DNA of 64,000 nt from an uncultured Alistipes sp. (GTDB lineage: Bacteria > Bacteroidota > Bacteroidia > Bacteroidales > Rikenellaceae): assembly GCA_944320685.1 (NCBI GenBank), contig CALUIK010000002.1, positions 295,210 to 359,209 of the forward strand, in the 5' to 3' direction. How positions within the stretch are numbered: the stretch's first letter is position 1; each line of letters begins with the position of its first letter. Shown here one piece after another: positions 18,624 through 27,628 of the stretch. The notes beneath the pieces are model-generated. The model searched no databases, was not told where the DNA came from, and was given only the letters and a program-made list of their open reading frames with translations. The position numbers and the translations under genes are program-made.

Positions 18624-19796
18624 ATGCTTAAACTGAAGTCTCGTATGATGTTGCTTAAACGTATAGTAGCTGTTTTCGCTGGATTGTTGTGCTCGATCTC
18701 CATGATATCGTGTTCGAATGATACCTATGAAGAAGTACAACATTATAAGATAGCAAATGTCAATCATTACGTAAACCTCAGAGAAAAGCCTACTACGAGT
18801 TCAAAAGTGTTGGCCCAGATACCTTTAGGTCAGGAAATACATCTGATCGACAGCCGTAATTCTCCGTGGCTTTATGTGGAAACCACTGGATATAAGAGAG
18901 GCTGGATTCATCGGAATTACGTCGTTTCATGGACAGAACGAGTCAAAATTCAACCGCTGCCCATGTCCGCGAAACTGAAAAAAACCGGACAGAAGCATAC
19001 ATATCAATATTTTGCATTCGTCGAGCAGTTGCGGGATAAGTACGACACCAAACAGAATCGTACATGGCTAATAACCATTTCCGTCCTACTCGGAGTTATT
19101 CTATCACTGCTTATCGGCATGTGTGAAAGATTTCATTGGTGGCAATATTTTTTAATGTTGGCATTCATCGGTTTTGAATTCATGGGATTTGTCGTGTGCG
19201 ATATATTCGGGTCTGAAGGCACCGGGTTTGATGTTTTTCTGATAGATTTGGTGGTGTTCATTCTCATCTGCATGCTGCCGTCCGCTCAATGGTATAGTAC
19301 CAAAGCCCTCCTATCTAATACTTTGGGAAGTGTTTTCCGATCAGGTACTGCCGTAGGATTTGTTGAAGTACACATGGTATTATCTTTCATCCTGATTTTA
19401 CCGGCAGTTGTGTGCATTTACAAGTTCCCGGCCTATGCTGATACTGCATTGCTTGCATATGCCGGATTTCAGGCCTTGCTATTAATCGTTCTTGGCATTA
19501 TTTCTATTTGCCGGGGAGCTATATTAGGTTTTATATTTTATAGCGTGCTGTTTTTCTTATTTCTCCTGCCGTTTGTCTTTTCGGTCTTGACCGTTTTAGC
19601 ACTTCAATTCAGTCTGATGATTACAATTCTACTCTTCATATCGCCTCTTTTTTCGGGAACGGCCACTGAAAAAATTATTGAACTGCAAGATTCTTCGGGA
19701 AGACTGGTTGATAAGATAGACAGTTCCGGATGGTCGTTGGACAGTGGCAACCACTACACTTATATGGGTGGAGGATTCTGGCGTAAACATTTCTGA
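18624..19796 (+). CDS. Bacterial-SH3 lipoprotein with multiple membrane helices (prophage cargo)
   Basis: This 390-residue protein has an N-terminal lipoprotein-like signal ending MISC. A bacterial SH3 domain (about residues 45-100; NLREKPTTSSKVLAQIPLG and GWIHRNYV) is followed by about seven hydrophobic helices (150-360) and a short polar tail. SH3_3 domains often bind peptidoglycan. Its base composition is clearly more AT-rich than the integrase and tail genes around it. An alternative ATG lies at 18645. Its position next to the integrase, away from structural genes, suggests a lysogenic-conversion gene such as superinfection exclusion or cell-wall stress sensing. No family function was recognised; the role is inference. 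Confidence 0.75.
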   Translation: MLKLKSRMMLLKRIVAVFAGLLCSISMISCSNDTYEEVQHYKIANVNHYVNLREKPTTSSKVLAQIPLGQEIHLIDSRNSPWLYVETTGYKRGWIHRNYVVSWTERVKIQPLPMSAKLKKTGQKHTYQYFAFVEQLRDKYDTKQNRTWLITISVLLGVILSLLIGMCERFHWWQYFLMLAFIGFEFMGFVVCDIFGSEGTGFDVFLIDLVVFILICMLPSAQWYSTKALLSNTLGSVFRSGTAVGFVEVHMVLSFILILPAVVCIYKFPAYADTALLAYAGFQALLLIVLGIISICRGAILGFIFYSVLFFLFLLPFVFSVLTVLALQFSLMITILLFISPLFSGTATEKIIELQDSSGRLVDKIDSSGWSLDSGNHYTYMGGGFWRKHF

Positions 19797-19877
19797 TAAA
19801 ATATTAATGCGCGGTCATATATTGGCGTCATAACCGTAATCGGGACAAAGTATCCCTATGCGGTAAGGCGCTGCCGC

Positions 19878-19885
19878 TACCTTTA
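19878..19885 (+). promoter_or_regulatory. Candidate -7 box for the tail operon
   Basis: TACCTTTA resembles the -7 box of the tRNA promoter (same octamer) and lies 28 bases before the tail-hub ATG. No good -33 box was found. Confidence 0.35.
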
Positions 19886-19905
19886 TCCCGAAAGAGGATA
19901 TGGGT

Positions 19906-22737
19906 ATGGCGGAATTCGGCGTGAAATACTGGGCGGAGCTGCGGTCGCGGTACAAGGGCGTGCTGTGGCGCGTGGAGATTGCCGAGCGCGGATTTACGGG
20001 TACGGCCGAGGAGATGGCTTTCGATGGCGGCACACCGCTGCAGATCACCTGGGAGAAGCGCGGCGACGAGTTCTACGTTCCGGTCAAGGCGTCGGAGGCA
20101 ACCATCAACATCCTCTGCCGCGAAAACTTCCGCTACCTCTCGCTCTTCACCTCCGACCCGCGGCAGTTTCGGGTCTCCATCCTCCGCAGCGGGCAACTTT
20201 ATTGGCGGGGTTACGTCTCCGCCGATCTCTACTCCGAGGCCTTTGCAGCGCCTCCCTATACCGTCTCGGTTAAAGCCGTCGATGGATTCAACCTGCTTTC
20301 GAGCATCCCGTTCCGCGACCTTGTGCGCATCGGCACGACGGGTCGACGCACGCTGTGGGAGTTGCTCTGCGCCAGTACCGATCTGTTGGAACTCGATCTC
20401 GACATGGCGGACTGGATGGATCTGCATGCCGAGGGCATGGACGAGAACATCTCTCCGCTGCGTCAGACCTACCTCGACCTCGAACGGCTCTACTATGTCT
20501 ATGAAGAGCCCACCTACCGCGACATTCTTGAGCTTTGCCTGCGGCCGTTCGCCGGGCAGATCTTTCAGTCGAACGGTGCGCTACATATCCGCCGCGCCGT
20601 GTCGCTCTATCGCTCGGAGCGTCCGATGAGTTTCTACCGCGTCGGTACGGAATATCCCGTGGGACGGATCATCGCGGGTGGCGGACGACGACTGGTCATC
20701 CATACCGGAGCGCATGTCATCACCTCAGCCGCACGGGCCGCAGTCGACGGCATGTGGGACGGCGACCTGCATATTCCGGGTGAAGCCACGCTGGACATTG
20801 TGCCGGCCCTGCGCCAGGTGACCGTCGATGTGAAGAACAAGAGTCTGCCCAACCTCATCGACCATCTGGGATTCTACCGCAGGGATGCGTGGACCGACCC
20901 GTATGGATTCATCTCGCAGAAGAGCGCTGCGGAGTTGTCGTTCGTCGGCGACGACGACCATCAGGGCGTGGAGATCGCGACCCGTGGCGAGCACGTCGAG
21001 CAATGCAACTTCCCGCTGACGTGGGAGTGTGGCATGCAGGTCTATCACAGCGAGTGGGGACTGGGTGTGATCCGCAATCCGAATACGGCTGTTGCCGTCG
21101 AGGTACATTACGGCGTGCGTATCATCGGAGAAGGTGCAACCTATTCGCTCTCCGAGGGTGGAGCGTGGGTTGCGGGCGACCGGGAGATAGTTCGGGAGAT
21201 GAAGACCGGAAGCGAGAAGCATGTCAAGATCGAGATCGACGGCATCCCGTGCGATGGTGAGTGGCAATTCTTCTTCCGGCAGACGCTCATCGGTCGCGTT
21301 ACCTCCTACGGCGGCCGGGAGGACGGCACCACATCGGGACGCTCCTCGGGACATCTCGAAAGCATCGCTTTCCGCAACATGAGCCTTACGATCGACGCCG
21401 GAGAGCGTTATGATGCCGGACTGCATTACGAGGCGCTGGTCAATCCGGCAAACAATGTCGATATGGGCATCACGTTCCCCGTGGGCGACATTCCGGTCGT
21501 GCCGAACGACCGGCTGCTTTACTCGCTCTACTACCTCGATGCGGCGGGCGACCCCACGCGCACGTGGCACACGAAGGGGCGCCGCGATTTCGGAACGCTC
21601 GTGGAGCACGTCGTGCAGGGAGCGCTGCGCTTCCGCCAGCAGCCGAGTCGCCGCATCACGGGCGAACTCTTCACCGGTGCGCATCTGGACATGAACACCG
21701 TCGTGCGCGACGACAAGTTTCTCCATGCGGCCTACGCCGTAAATTCTCTCGAACTCAATGCGCTTGACGACAGTTACGATTGCGAACTGGTCGAGATGCC
21801 GGGGTTGCTCGCGACGGAAACGCCGCCCGAAGGCGACGACTGCATCGAGGTTGCCGCGTTGTCGTTTACGGTCGGCAAGGTGATTCGTTGTCTCAACCTG
21901 CTGCTGTTGCAGGACACTTCACAACGAGCGGTTTATCTCTTCGATGCAGCGACCCGCTCCGTGCGCGAGATCTACCGTCGCGACGAACCCTTTGCGATGT
22001 ATGAGGCCGACGAGGGGTTCGTTACGGTCGAGGGTACGCGGCTGAGCTTTGTCGATTGCCGGGGCGTCGTACAACATCTCCTCGATCTTGGGGAGGCGTA
22101 TCACTACCCGGCTACGCGGATGGACGGTTACTTTCATATCCTGAAGGAATACCGTCAGTATGTCGGGCCGCGCAGCACATCGGCTTCGGCCTCCGACGAC
22201 ACCTATTGGCGAACCTATCGCTACCTGAACCGACCGGAGTATCCCTATGACGAAGATGGAGCCTACCACCGTGGGCCGAACACCACGGGAACCTCCATGT
22301 CGGGCGAGATCCTCGAACTGCGACGTACGGCCGACACGCTCGTGATCAATACTTCGCAGTACGCCTATCTGCATGACCGCCGCTTCGACAAGCCCTGCAT
22401 GATGCAGCGGTTGGAGGCCGGCGCACGGATCGTAACCATCTCAGACCGTCTTCTCGGGATGAATCTCGGCGAGGAGTTTCTCCTCTATCGTCGGGATTCG
22501 ATTACCGGGCGCACGCTGCTGCAACGCCGAGCCGGGCCGGTCGACTGTGCCGATCAGACATTGAGCGAAGTGGCCGTGGCGCACGAAGGCGCAGTCTCGC
22601 TCATCGGGCTCGACGACGGCTCGCTGCGCGGTGTGAAAAACCGGTCGGGAGCCGGGCAGCCGCTTGTCGGACTCTTCTATATCTGGGGCGATCTCTACCT
22701 CATATGCGAACGCTCCATCCACAAATACATCCCCTGA
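19906..22737 (+). CDS. Large phage tail / baseplate hub protein
   Basis: This 943-residue protein belongs to a type seen in Bacteroidetes siphoviral tail modules. The N-terminal 120 residues are beta-rich (FTGTAEEMAFDGGTPLQITW, then RVSILRSGQLYWRGYVSADL) like distal-tail/hub proteins. The C-terminal third has repeated beta-strand patterns that could form a propeller or receptor-binding fold. AAAGAGG at 19891-19897 sits at better spacing for the ATG at 19906 than for the in-frame ATG at 19900. It is first in a + strand run with a holin-like gene, a P5-like lysozyme gene and the tape measure. The specific role is inferred from context. Confidence 0.7.
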   Translation: MAEFGVKYWAELRSRYKGVLWRVEIAERGFTGTAEEMAFDGGTPLQITWEKRGDEFYVPVKASEATINILCRENFRYLSLFTSDPRQFRVSILRSGQLYWRGYVSADLYSEAFAAPPYTVSVKAVDGFNLLSSIPFRDLVRIGTTGRRTLWELLCASTDLLELDLDMADWMDLHAEGMDENISPLRQTYLDLERLYYVYEEPTYRDILELCLRPFAGQIFQSNGALHIRRAVSLYRSERPMSFYRVGTEYPVGRIIAGGGRRLVIHTGAHVITSAARAAVDGMWDGDLHIPGEATLDIVPALRQVTVDVKNKSLPNLIDHLGFYRRDAWTDPYGFISQKSAAELSFVGDDDHQGVEIATRGEHVEQCNFPLTWECGMQVYHSEWGLGVIRNPNTAVAVEVHYGVRIIGEGATYSLSEGGAWVAGDREIVREMKTGSEKHVKIEIDGIPCDGEWQFFFRQTLIGRVTSYGGREDGTTSGRSSGHLESIAFRNMSLTIDAGERYDAGLHYEALVNPANNVDMGITFPVGDIPVVPNDRLLYSLYYLDAAGDPTRTWHTKGRRDFGTLVEHVVQGALRFRQQPSRRITGELFTGAHLDMNTVVRDDKFLHAAYAVNSLELNALDDSYDCELVEMPGLLATETPPEGDDCIEVAALSFTVGKVIRCLNLLLLQDTSQRAVYLFDAATRSVREIYRRDEPFAMYEADEGFVTVEGTRLSFVDCRGVVQHLLDLGEAYHYPATRMDGYFHILKEYRQYVGPRSTSASASDDTYWRTYRYLNRPEYPYDEDGAYHRGPNTTGTSMSGEILELRRTADTLVINTSQYAYLHDRRFDKPCMMQRLEAGARIVTISDRLLGMNLGEEFLLYRRDSITGRTLLQRRAGPVDCADQTLSEVAVAHEGAVSLIGLDDGSLRGVKNRSGAGQPLVGLFYIWGDLYLICERSIHKYIP

Positions 22738-22740
22738 ATC

Positions 22741-23118
22741 ATGGAAACACTGAGCCTTATTCTGAACTTCGTGCTGGCCAGCGGACTGGCCGGCACCATT
22801 CTCTTCTTCCGCTCGAAACGGCGCAAGGCCTCGGCCGAAGCCGACTCGGCGGAGTTGGAGAACACCGAGAAGATCGTGGCCATCCAATCCGAGCAGATCA
22901 CACGGCTGGACGGCCGCGTGGAGAAACTCGAAGAGAAGGTCGACAAGCTCGAAATCATTATCGAGCACAAGGATGTGGAGATCGACCGCAGCCGCATCAT
23001 CATCCGTCAGGCCTACAAGTGCGATACGCCGCCCGAACACTGTCCCGTGCTGATCAAGCGGGCCGAGATGGAGCGGTGGCGCAAGGAACACGATACCGCA
23101 GAACCGAAACGACCGTAA
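22741..23118 (+). CDS. Holin-like membrane protein with coiled coil
   Basis: This 125-residue protein has a single N-terminal transmembrane helix (residues 4-22), a basic patch RSKRRK, and a charged coiled coil (about 35-85; heptad-like KLEEKVDKLE). The start is four bases after the stop of the tail-hub gene and the stop nearly touches the next gene. One-helix membrane proteins with a cytoplasmic coiled coil beside a lysozyme-like gene are typical holin or holin-like candidates, but no specific family was recognised. It may instead be a structural or regulatory accessory protein. Confidence 0.6.
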   Translation: METLSLILNFVLASGLAGTILFFRSKRRKASAEADSAELENTEKIVAIQSEQITRLDGRVEKLEEKVDKLEIIIEHKDVEIDRSRIIIRQAYKCDTPPEHCPVLIKRAEMERWRKEHDTAEPKRP

Positions 23119-23119
23119 G

Positions 23120-23527
23120 ATGACACGAGGACTACGCAACCGCAATCCGGGCAATATCCGCCGCTCGAAGACCCGCTATCTGGGTGAGGTGACACCTTCG
23201 CGCGACGCAGCCTTCAAACAGTTCGAGACGATGGCGTGGGGTTACCGTGCGATGTTCGTGCTGCTGGACTCCTACCGTCGCCGGGGATATGGCACCCTGC
23301 GGCAGATGATCGCACGTTACGCTCCGCCGGTGGAGAATCATACCGAAAACTACATCCGCTGCGTCGCCACGTGGTCCGGCGTCGATGCGGACGAACCGCT
23401 CGACACGCACGACCGGACGAGCATGCTTGCCGTTGTGGCGGCGATGAGCCGCATGGAGAACGGCCGCGAAGCCGTGATGTCCGATGTCGAAGCCGGATGG
23501 ACACTCTTCATTCAACACAAACCATAG
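23120..23527 (+). CDS. P5-like structural / muralytic protein (candidate endolysin)
   Basis: This 135-residue protein starts MTRGLRNRNPGNIRR, the hallmark of the 'structural protein P5'-type family. Members are small lysozyme-like muralytic proteins found in Bacteroidetes prophages and encapsulated in PRD1-type virions. GYRAMFVLLDSYRRRGYGTL and NYIRCVATWSGV are typical of the same fold. It overlaps neither neighbour: the gap to the preceding holin-like gene is one base and to the tape measure seven bases. Together with the holin-like gene and the candidate u-spanin at 39.7-40.2 kb it may form the lysis system. It has no signal peptide, so release would need a holin. Confidence 0.75.
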   Translation: MTRGLRNRNPGNIRRSKTRYLGEVTPSRDAAFKQFETMAWGYRAMFVLLDSYRRRGYGTLRQMIARYAPPVENHTENYIRCVATWSGVDADEPLDTHDRTSMLAVVAAMSRMENGREAVMSDVEAGWTLFIQHKP

Positions 23528-23534
23528 ACCCACC

Positions 23535-25829
23535 ATGTCCCGAAGAATCGCCGACCTCCTTATCAAGATCGGAGCCGACTCCTACGAGTTCCAGCAGAAG
23601 GCGCAGCAGGTCGAACGCAACCTCGGCTCGCTCGAAAAGCGGCTGACCTCGCTCGGCAAGTCCCTCTCTGTGAAACTCACGGCGCCGCTTGCCGCACTCG
23701 GAGCCGTGGCATTGAAGAATGCCGATACGCAGCAGCAGGCCGAGCAGCGTCTGCTCACGGCGCTCAAGGGACGCACCGACATCCAGCAACGGCTTATCGC
23801 GCAGGCGGCCGAATTGCAGTCGCGCTCCGTGCTGGGCGACGAGGTGGCCATCGGACAGCAGGCCTATCTGGCTTCGCTGGGAATGACCGAGGAACAGATC
23901 GGTCGGGTGATCGAAGCCTCGGCGCAGTTGTCCGCCGCTACGGGAATGACGCTCGACAGCGCCGTGAAGAATCTCGCCAAGACCTTCGGCGGTCTGACCG
24001 GCGAACTGGGTGAAAGCATCCCGAAACTGAAGGAACTGACCGTCGAGCAACTGAAGAACGGCGAGGCCGTGGACTTCATCCTCGAGAACTACAAAGGATT
24101 CGCCGAAAGTGCCGCACAGACGGCACTCGGACCGTTGCGCCAGTTGAACAACGCCTGGGGTGATTTTCTCGAACAGATCGGCGCCGCGATGATGCCCTTT
24201 GCCACGAAGGTAACCCGGGCGCTGACCGTCGTCGTGCAGATGCTGCAGTCACTATCGCCCGCCATGAAGCAGGTGCTGGTCGTCGTGGCGGGACTGGCTG
24301 CAGCCATCGGTCCGCTGTCGCTCGGAATCGGAGCCGTTATCAAGGTGCTGCCGATGCTCTCGGCCGGACTGACCGCCCTGCTTTCACCCGTTGGACTCGT
24401 TGTTGCGGCAATTGTCGCCCTGGGTGCAGCCTTTGCATATGCCCGTATCGAGAAGCAGAAGATGATCGACGAGATGGCCGAGAGCGACTCGCTCGAAGAA
24501 CTTGAACGCAAACTCCGCGACAACCTTGCCCGGCAGAAAGCCGTCATCGACGAAACTACCCGCACGCGGCTTGTGCCCAACTTCGGCGGTCTGGTGGCTG
24601 GATTTACCATCCAGAAAGTTCCCGACGAGTCGCAGCTGGCTCCATTGCGCAGGGAGTATGAATTGCTGACGGCCGCCATCGAGAAGAAGCGCGAAGCGGA
24701 GAAGACGGCTGCCGATGCGCAGGCAGAGATGGACCGCATCACGGAGCAGGCCCGGCAACAGACCGAGGAACTGATGGCCTCGATGAATGCGGCAGCAGAC
24801 GGTACGGAACGGACGACGGGCATCATCGGACGACTGCAGAAGCAGATAGAGGAGCTTGAAAAGCGCAAACTTCTGCCCGAATCGACGCTCGAGGATATTG
24901 CTGCGGCAAATGCCGAGATTGCCCGTCTGCGCGAAGAGTTGCAGCGAATCCAAAACCTTACACCCGAGCAACTGGCCCGACCGACCTTCGGGTCGCTGCT
25001 CCCCGAAGGTGTGGAACTCGAATTGCCCGCACCAGAGTTGAAGATGACCAATCTGGCACCCGTAGCGAGCGACTGGTCACGGCAGATGCAGTTCCTGTTC
25101 GCTTCGGTCCGCGAAGGCCTTTACGGGTGGGCCGACGACACGGAGAGCCATCTCGGTCAGAATCTTCTCGATACGGTGGCAATGGTCGACAACTACACCA
25201 CGGCGCTGACGGCCCGCGGATGGTCGTTCTCCGCGGCACTCGAACATGTTCATGGTGCCATCGCCGAGGTGATGCAGCGCTTCGACCAGCAGGTCTCGAA
25301 GTTCATGGCCGACAGCATCGTGGCAGCAGCCGAAGCCATCGGGCAGGTTATCACCGGAGACCTTGGATTCGGCGGGTTGATGAAGGCGATTCTGACGCAG
25401 TTCGCCTCCTTCCTGAAGAACATCGGTACGCAGCTCATCGAGTTCGGTGTGATGATTCTGGCCTTCAAGTCGGCGTTGCGGTCGGTGCTGTGGAATCCCT
25501 GGGCGGCAATCGCCATCGGAGCGGCGATGGTGGCAGCCGCAGCCGTGATGACGGCACTCATCAACAGGAACGCCGGTGACAGCGTCCTGGCACTTGCAGC
25601 CGGAGGTCTGGCCTACGGACCTACCTACGCCATGGTCGGCGACAACCCCAATGCCCGCACCGACCCCGAGGTCATCGCCCCGCTGTCGAGATTGCAGTCA
25701 ATGCTCCCAACAGCCGGAGCCGCCCAGCAGATACAAATAACCCTTGGCGGTCAATTGACTGCCAAGGGTCGTGATCTGGTCTATGTTCTCGGCAAGGAGA
25801 ACTTCAAGTCAGAGGTGTTGGGCGGGTGA
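23535..25829 (+). CDS. Phage tail tape measure protein
   Basis: This 764-residue protein sets tail length and is ejected with DNA. The start MSRRIADLLIKIGAD was chosen because this N-terminus is typical of tape measures; upstream in-frame codons overlap the P5 gene. The first 250 residues are a minor-tail/prophage TMP domain. Three strongly hydrophobic helical stretches lie at about 230-320 and 630-690, and the centre is coiled coil. The C-terminus (YGPTYAMVGDNPNARTDPEV) is the classic TMP tail. Its last 21 bases overlap antisense with the end of the HEPN gene. It lies downstream of, not upstream of, the hub gene and on the strand opposite the head genes, which is unusual. Confidence 0.92.
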   Translation: MSRRIADLLIKIGADSYEFQQKAQQVERNLGSLEKRLTSLGKSLSVKLTAPLAALGAVALKNADTQQQAEQRLLTALKGRTDIQQRLIAQAAELQSRSVLGDEVAIGQQAYLASLGMTEEQIGRVIEASAQLSAATGMTLDSAVKNLAKTFGGLTGELGESIPKLKELTVEQLKNGEAVDFILENYKGFAESAAQTALGPLRQLNNAWGDFLEQIGAAMMPFATKVTRALTVVVQMLQSLSPAMKQVLVVVAGLAAAIGPLSLGIGAVIKVLPMLSAGLTALLSPVGLVVAAIVALGAAFAYARIEKQKMIDEMAESDSLEELERKLRDNLARQKAVIDETTRTRLVPNFGGLVAGFTIQKVPDESQLAPLRREYELLTAAIEKKREAEKTAADAQAEMDRITEQARQQTEELMASMNAAADGTERTTGIIGRLQKQIEELEKRKLLPESTLEDIAAANAEIARLREELQRIQNLTPEQLARPTFGSLLPEGVELELPAPELKMTNLAPVASDWSRQMQFLFASVREGLYGWADDTESHLGQNLLDTVAMVDNYTTALTARGWSFSAALEHVHGAIAEVMQRFDQQVSKFMADSIVAAAEAIGQVITGDLGFGGLMKAILTQFASFLKNIGTQLIEFGVMILAFKSALRSVLWNPWAAIAIGAAMVAAAAVMTALINRNAGDSVLALAAGGLAYGPTYAMVGDNPNARTDPEVIAPLSRLQSMLPTAGAAQQIQITLGGQLTAKGRDLVYVLGKENFKSEVLGG

Positions 25830-26453
25830 ATGATATTCAAAGGTTTTATTATTATAACCTTCTTCAATGAGTCCATATATATCTATCATCAGGTCCATTA
25901 CTAAATCTGAGAATTGGGAAATAATCGTCATATCTACAGATATAGCATTATCCCCGTGAGCAATAGCATTTCTAAAAAATAATAATTTGTTGAGTGGTTC
26001 TTCGTAGCGCGACGGTAATTTTTTTAAATTGAAACGCTTTAATATGTCATTGACAACTTTTGAGTTTACATTAGACTTTGTTGGAATATTTGGGTCTATT
26101 TGTAATGGTTGTTTAATTATTTCTTGATAAGCACTAATGAATTTGATTTTACTCTCGAAATTATTACGAGGAGTTTCCAAAAGCATATGCTTTTTGCTCG
26201 TTAGTGAGTGAGTTAAAATATTAATATGCACATTATCTATAGGAATACGCTCACTATTGAGAACCTTAACATATTGGAGAAAGCAATGCTTTATAAATCC
26301 TTCCCATATTGCATATATAGCAGGTACGAGATATTTAATTATGTTTTTATTTTGATCTGGAAGAAAATTTAATCTTAGGGGGATAGTTTTGAGTAAAGCC
26401 AATTCTGACATCCTCCAATCAATGTCTGCATATATTTCTTGCTGTAGGCTCAT
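25809..26453 (-). CDS. HEPN-like nuclease of the MAE_28990/MAE_18760 type
   Basis: This 214-residue all-alpha protein has the R-x4-H RNase motif of HEPN toxins (R161-NAIA-H166). It resembles the MAE_28990/MAE_18760-like HEPN family often encoded beside DUF262 proteins. HEPN nucleases typically dimerise and cleave tRNA or mRNA in abortive infection or toxin-antitoxin systems. Its start overlaps the end of the DUF262 gene by four bases, so the two are coupled. The gene is far more AT-rich than the flanking tail genes, and its 3' end overlaps the tape-measure gene antisense by 21 bases. Function in defence is inference from family and context. Confidence 0.85.
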   Translation of the reverse strand: MSLQQEIYADIDWRMSELALLKTIPLRLNFLPDQNKNIIKYLVPAIYAIWEGFIKHCFLQYVKVLNSERIPIDNVHINILTHSLTSKKHMLLETPRNNFESKIKFISAYQEIIKQPLQIDPNIPTKSNVNSKVVNDILKRFNLKKLPSRYEEPLNKLLFFRNAIAHGDNAISVDMTIISQFSDLVMDLMIDIYGLIEEGYNNKTFEYHSPAQHL

Positions 26454-27514
26454 AAAACACCAAATATTTCCTTTGAGAATTCAAGCCGTTTTTTTACTCG
26501 TTGGATAGAATTATTGCCACCAGATCGGACCATTTTTTGATATATTGTGTCGCTTTTTACTTCTTCAATTTTTGCGCGCAATACTGATGGCTTTATACTT
26601 CCATATAAATGTATGTTTTCTGCTATCCCTATGGTCACCGTATCATAAATTGCCGTCGAGAAAGCATTGTTTTTACTTCTAAAAACTTGTGATCCGTACG
26701 GTACTAATATATCAAATGTTCGATTAAAAATAGTTTCGTATAATTCATAATTAAAATCTTTATTGACAACAGCATTTTTCATAAAATCAGTCATATGTTG
26801 AGCGATACTACTTTTAACATTGTCTTTATTTTTATATAAAGACAGGAAACGTAATACTAATTCCTCAAGATATAACTGATCAATCTGTTCTTGCGGTATG
26901 TCAACGGTTTTAATAAAATTATTATATTGGGCGAGTCGTTTTAAGAAATCATTGAATTCAGAAGAAATTTCTCGATACAACGAATTGCGTATTTCTTGAT
27001 TCGTGAGAGGCGCGCCTCCAGTATTAAGTCTATTAAACAATTCAAAACGCAAATCGTATCGACTATTCCATTTTATAATTTCAACTCGACACGCAGAACG
27101 TTTAATATTTAATTGAATCTTCAATGGTAATTGAGAGCAATTATATCCATCTAGATTTTGGATTAGATCACCTGCTCCTAAAACCCAATTATTTTTATCT
27201 GGGGTATCTTTGAGAATACCAAAAAATGAAAATACCGTAGACAAACGCTGTAGGCCATCGACAAGTTCCCATCTACCAGTTGCATTTTCTGCAACAAAAA
27301 TAGGAGGTACAGGAATACCTATTATTACAGATTCTATAAATCGGGTTTTTTGGTATTCTGACCATCGATATAAGCGTTGAAAATCAGGATTAATAATAAT
27401 CTCGTCCTTTTCATACATACTCATAATTTCTCCAAAAGACATATCTAATTTATCCGTTTGGAGGGTATTTCTGCTTTGTTCAATATCCAAAAGCAATTGA
27501 TTTTCTGAAACCAT
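26450..27514 (-). CDS. DUF262 (GmrS/BrxU-like N-domain) protein
   Basis: This 354-residue protein has a DUF262 / ParB-Srx-like nucleotidase domain in its first half. NPDFQRLYRW (about 42-51) and VDGLQRLST (about 85-93; DGQQR motif with one substitution) are the diagnostic motifs, followed by FNRLNTGG. It lacks the C-terminal DUF1524 HNH nuclease found in GmrSD and SspE; instead the effector seems to be the separate HEPN protein encoded next. In related type IV systems the domain couples NTP hydrolysis to sensing of modified or foreign DNA. The gene is strongly AT-rich and inserted antisense between the tape measure and the tail fibre. Confidence 0.88.
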   Translation of the reverse strand: MVSENQLLLDIEQSRNTLQTDKLDMSFGEIMSMYEKDEIIINPDFQRLYRWSEYQKTRFIESVIIGIPVPPIFVAENATGRWELVDGLQRLSTVFSFFGILKDTPDKNNWVLGAGDLIQNLDGYNCSQLPLKIQLNIKRSACRVEIIKWNSRYDLRFELFNRLNTGGAPLTNQEIRNSLYREISSEFNDFLKRLAQYNNFIKTVDIPQEQIDQLYLEELVLRFLSLYKNKDNVKSSIAQHMTDFMKNAVVNKDFNYELYETIFNRTFDILVPYGSQVFRSKNNAFSTAIYDTVTIGIAENIHLYGSIKPSVLRAKIEEVKSDTIYQKMVRSGGNNSIQRVKKRLEFSKEIFGVL

Positions 27515-27628
27515 GTTGAACTGTTTTTTTTATAAAGTTATACAAAAAACTTACACACTCATAATTTAGATACAAAAATAAAATAATGTCTCATTAAATC
27601 TTGACTAGTGAATACTATTTTTACTCCT

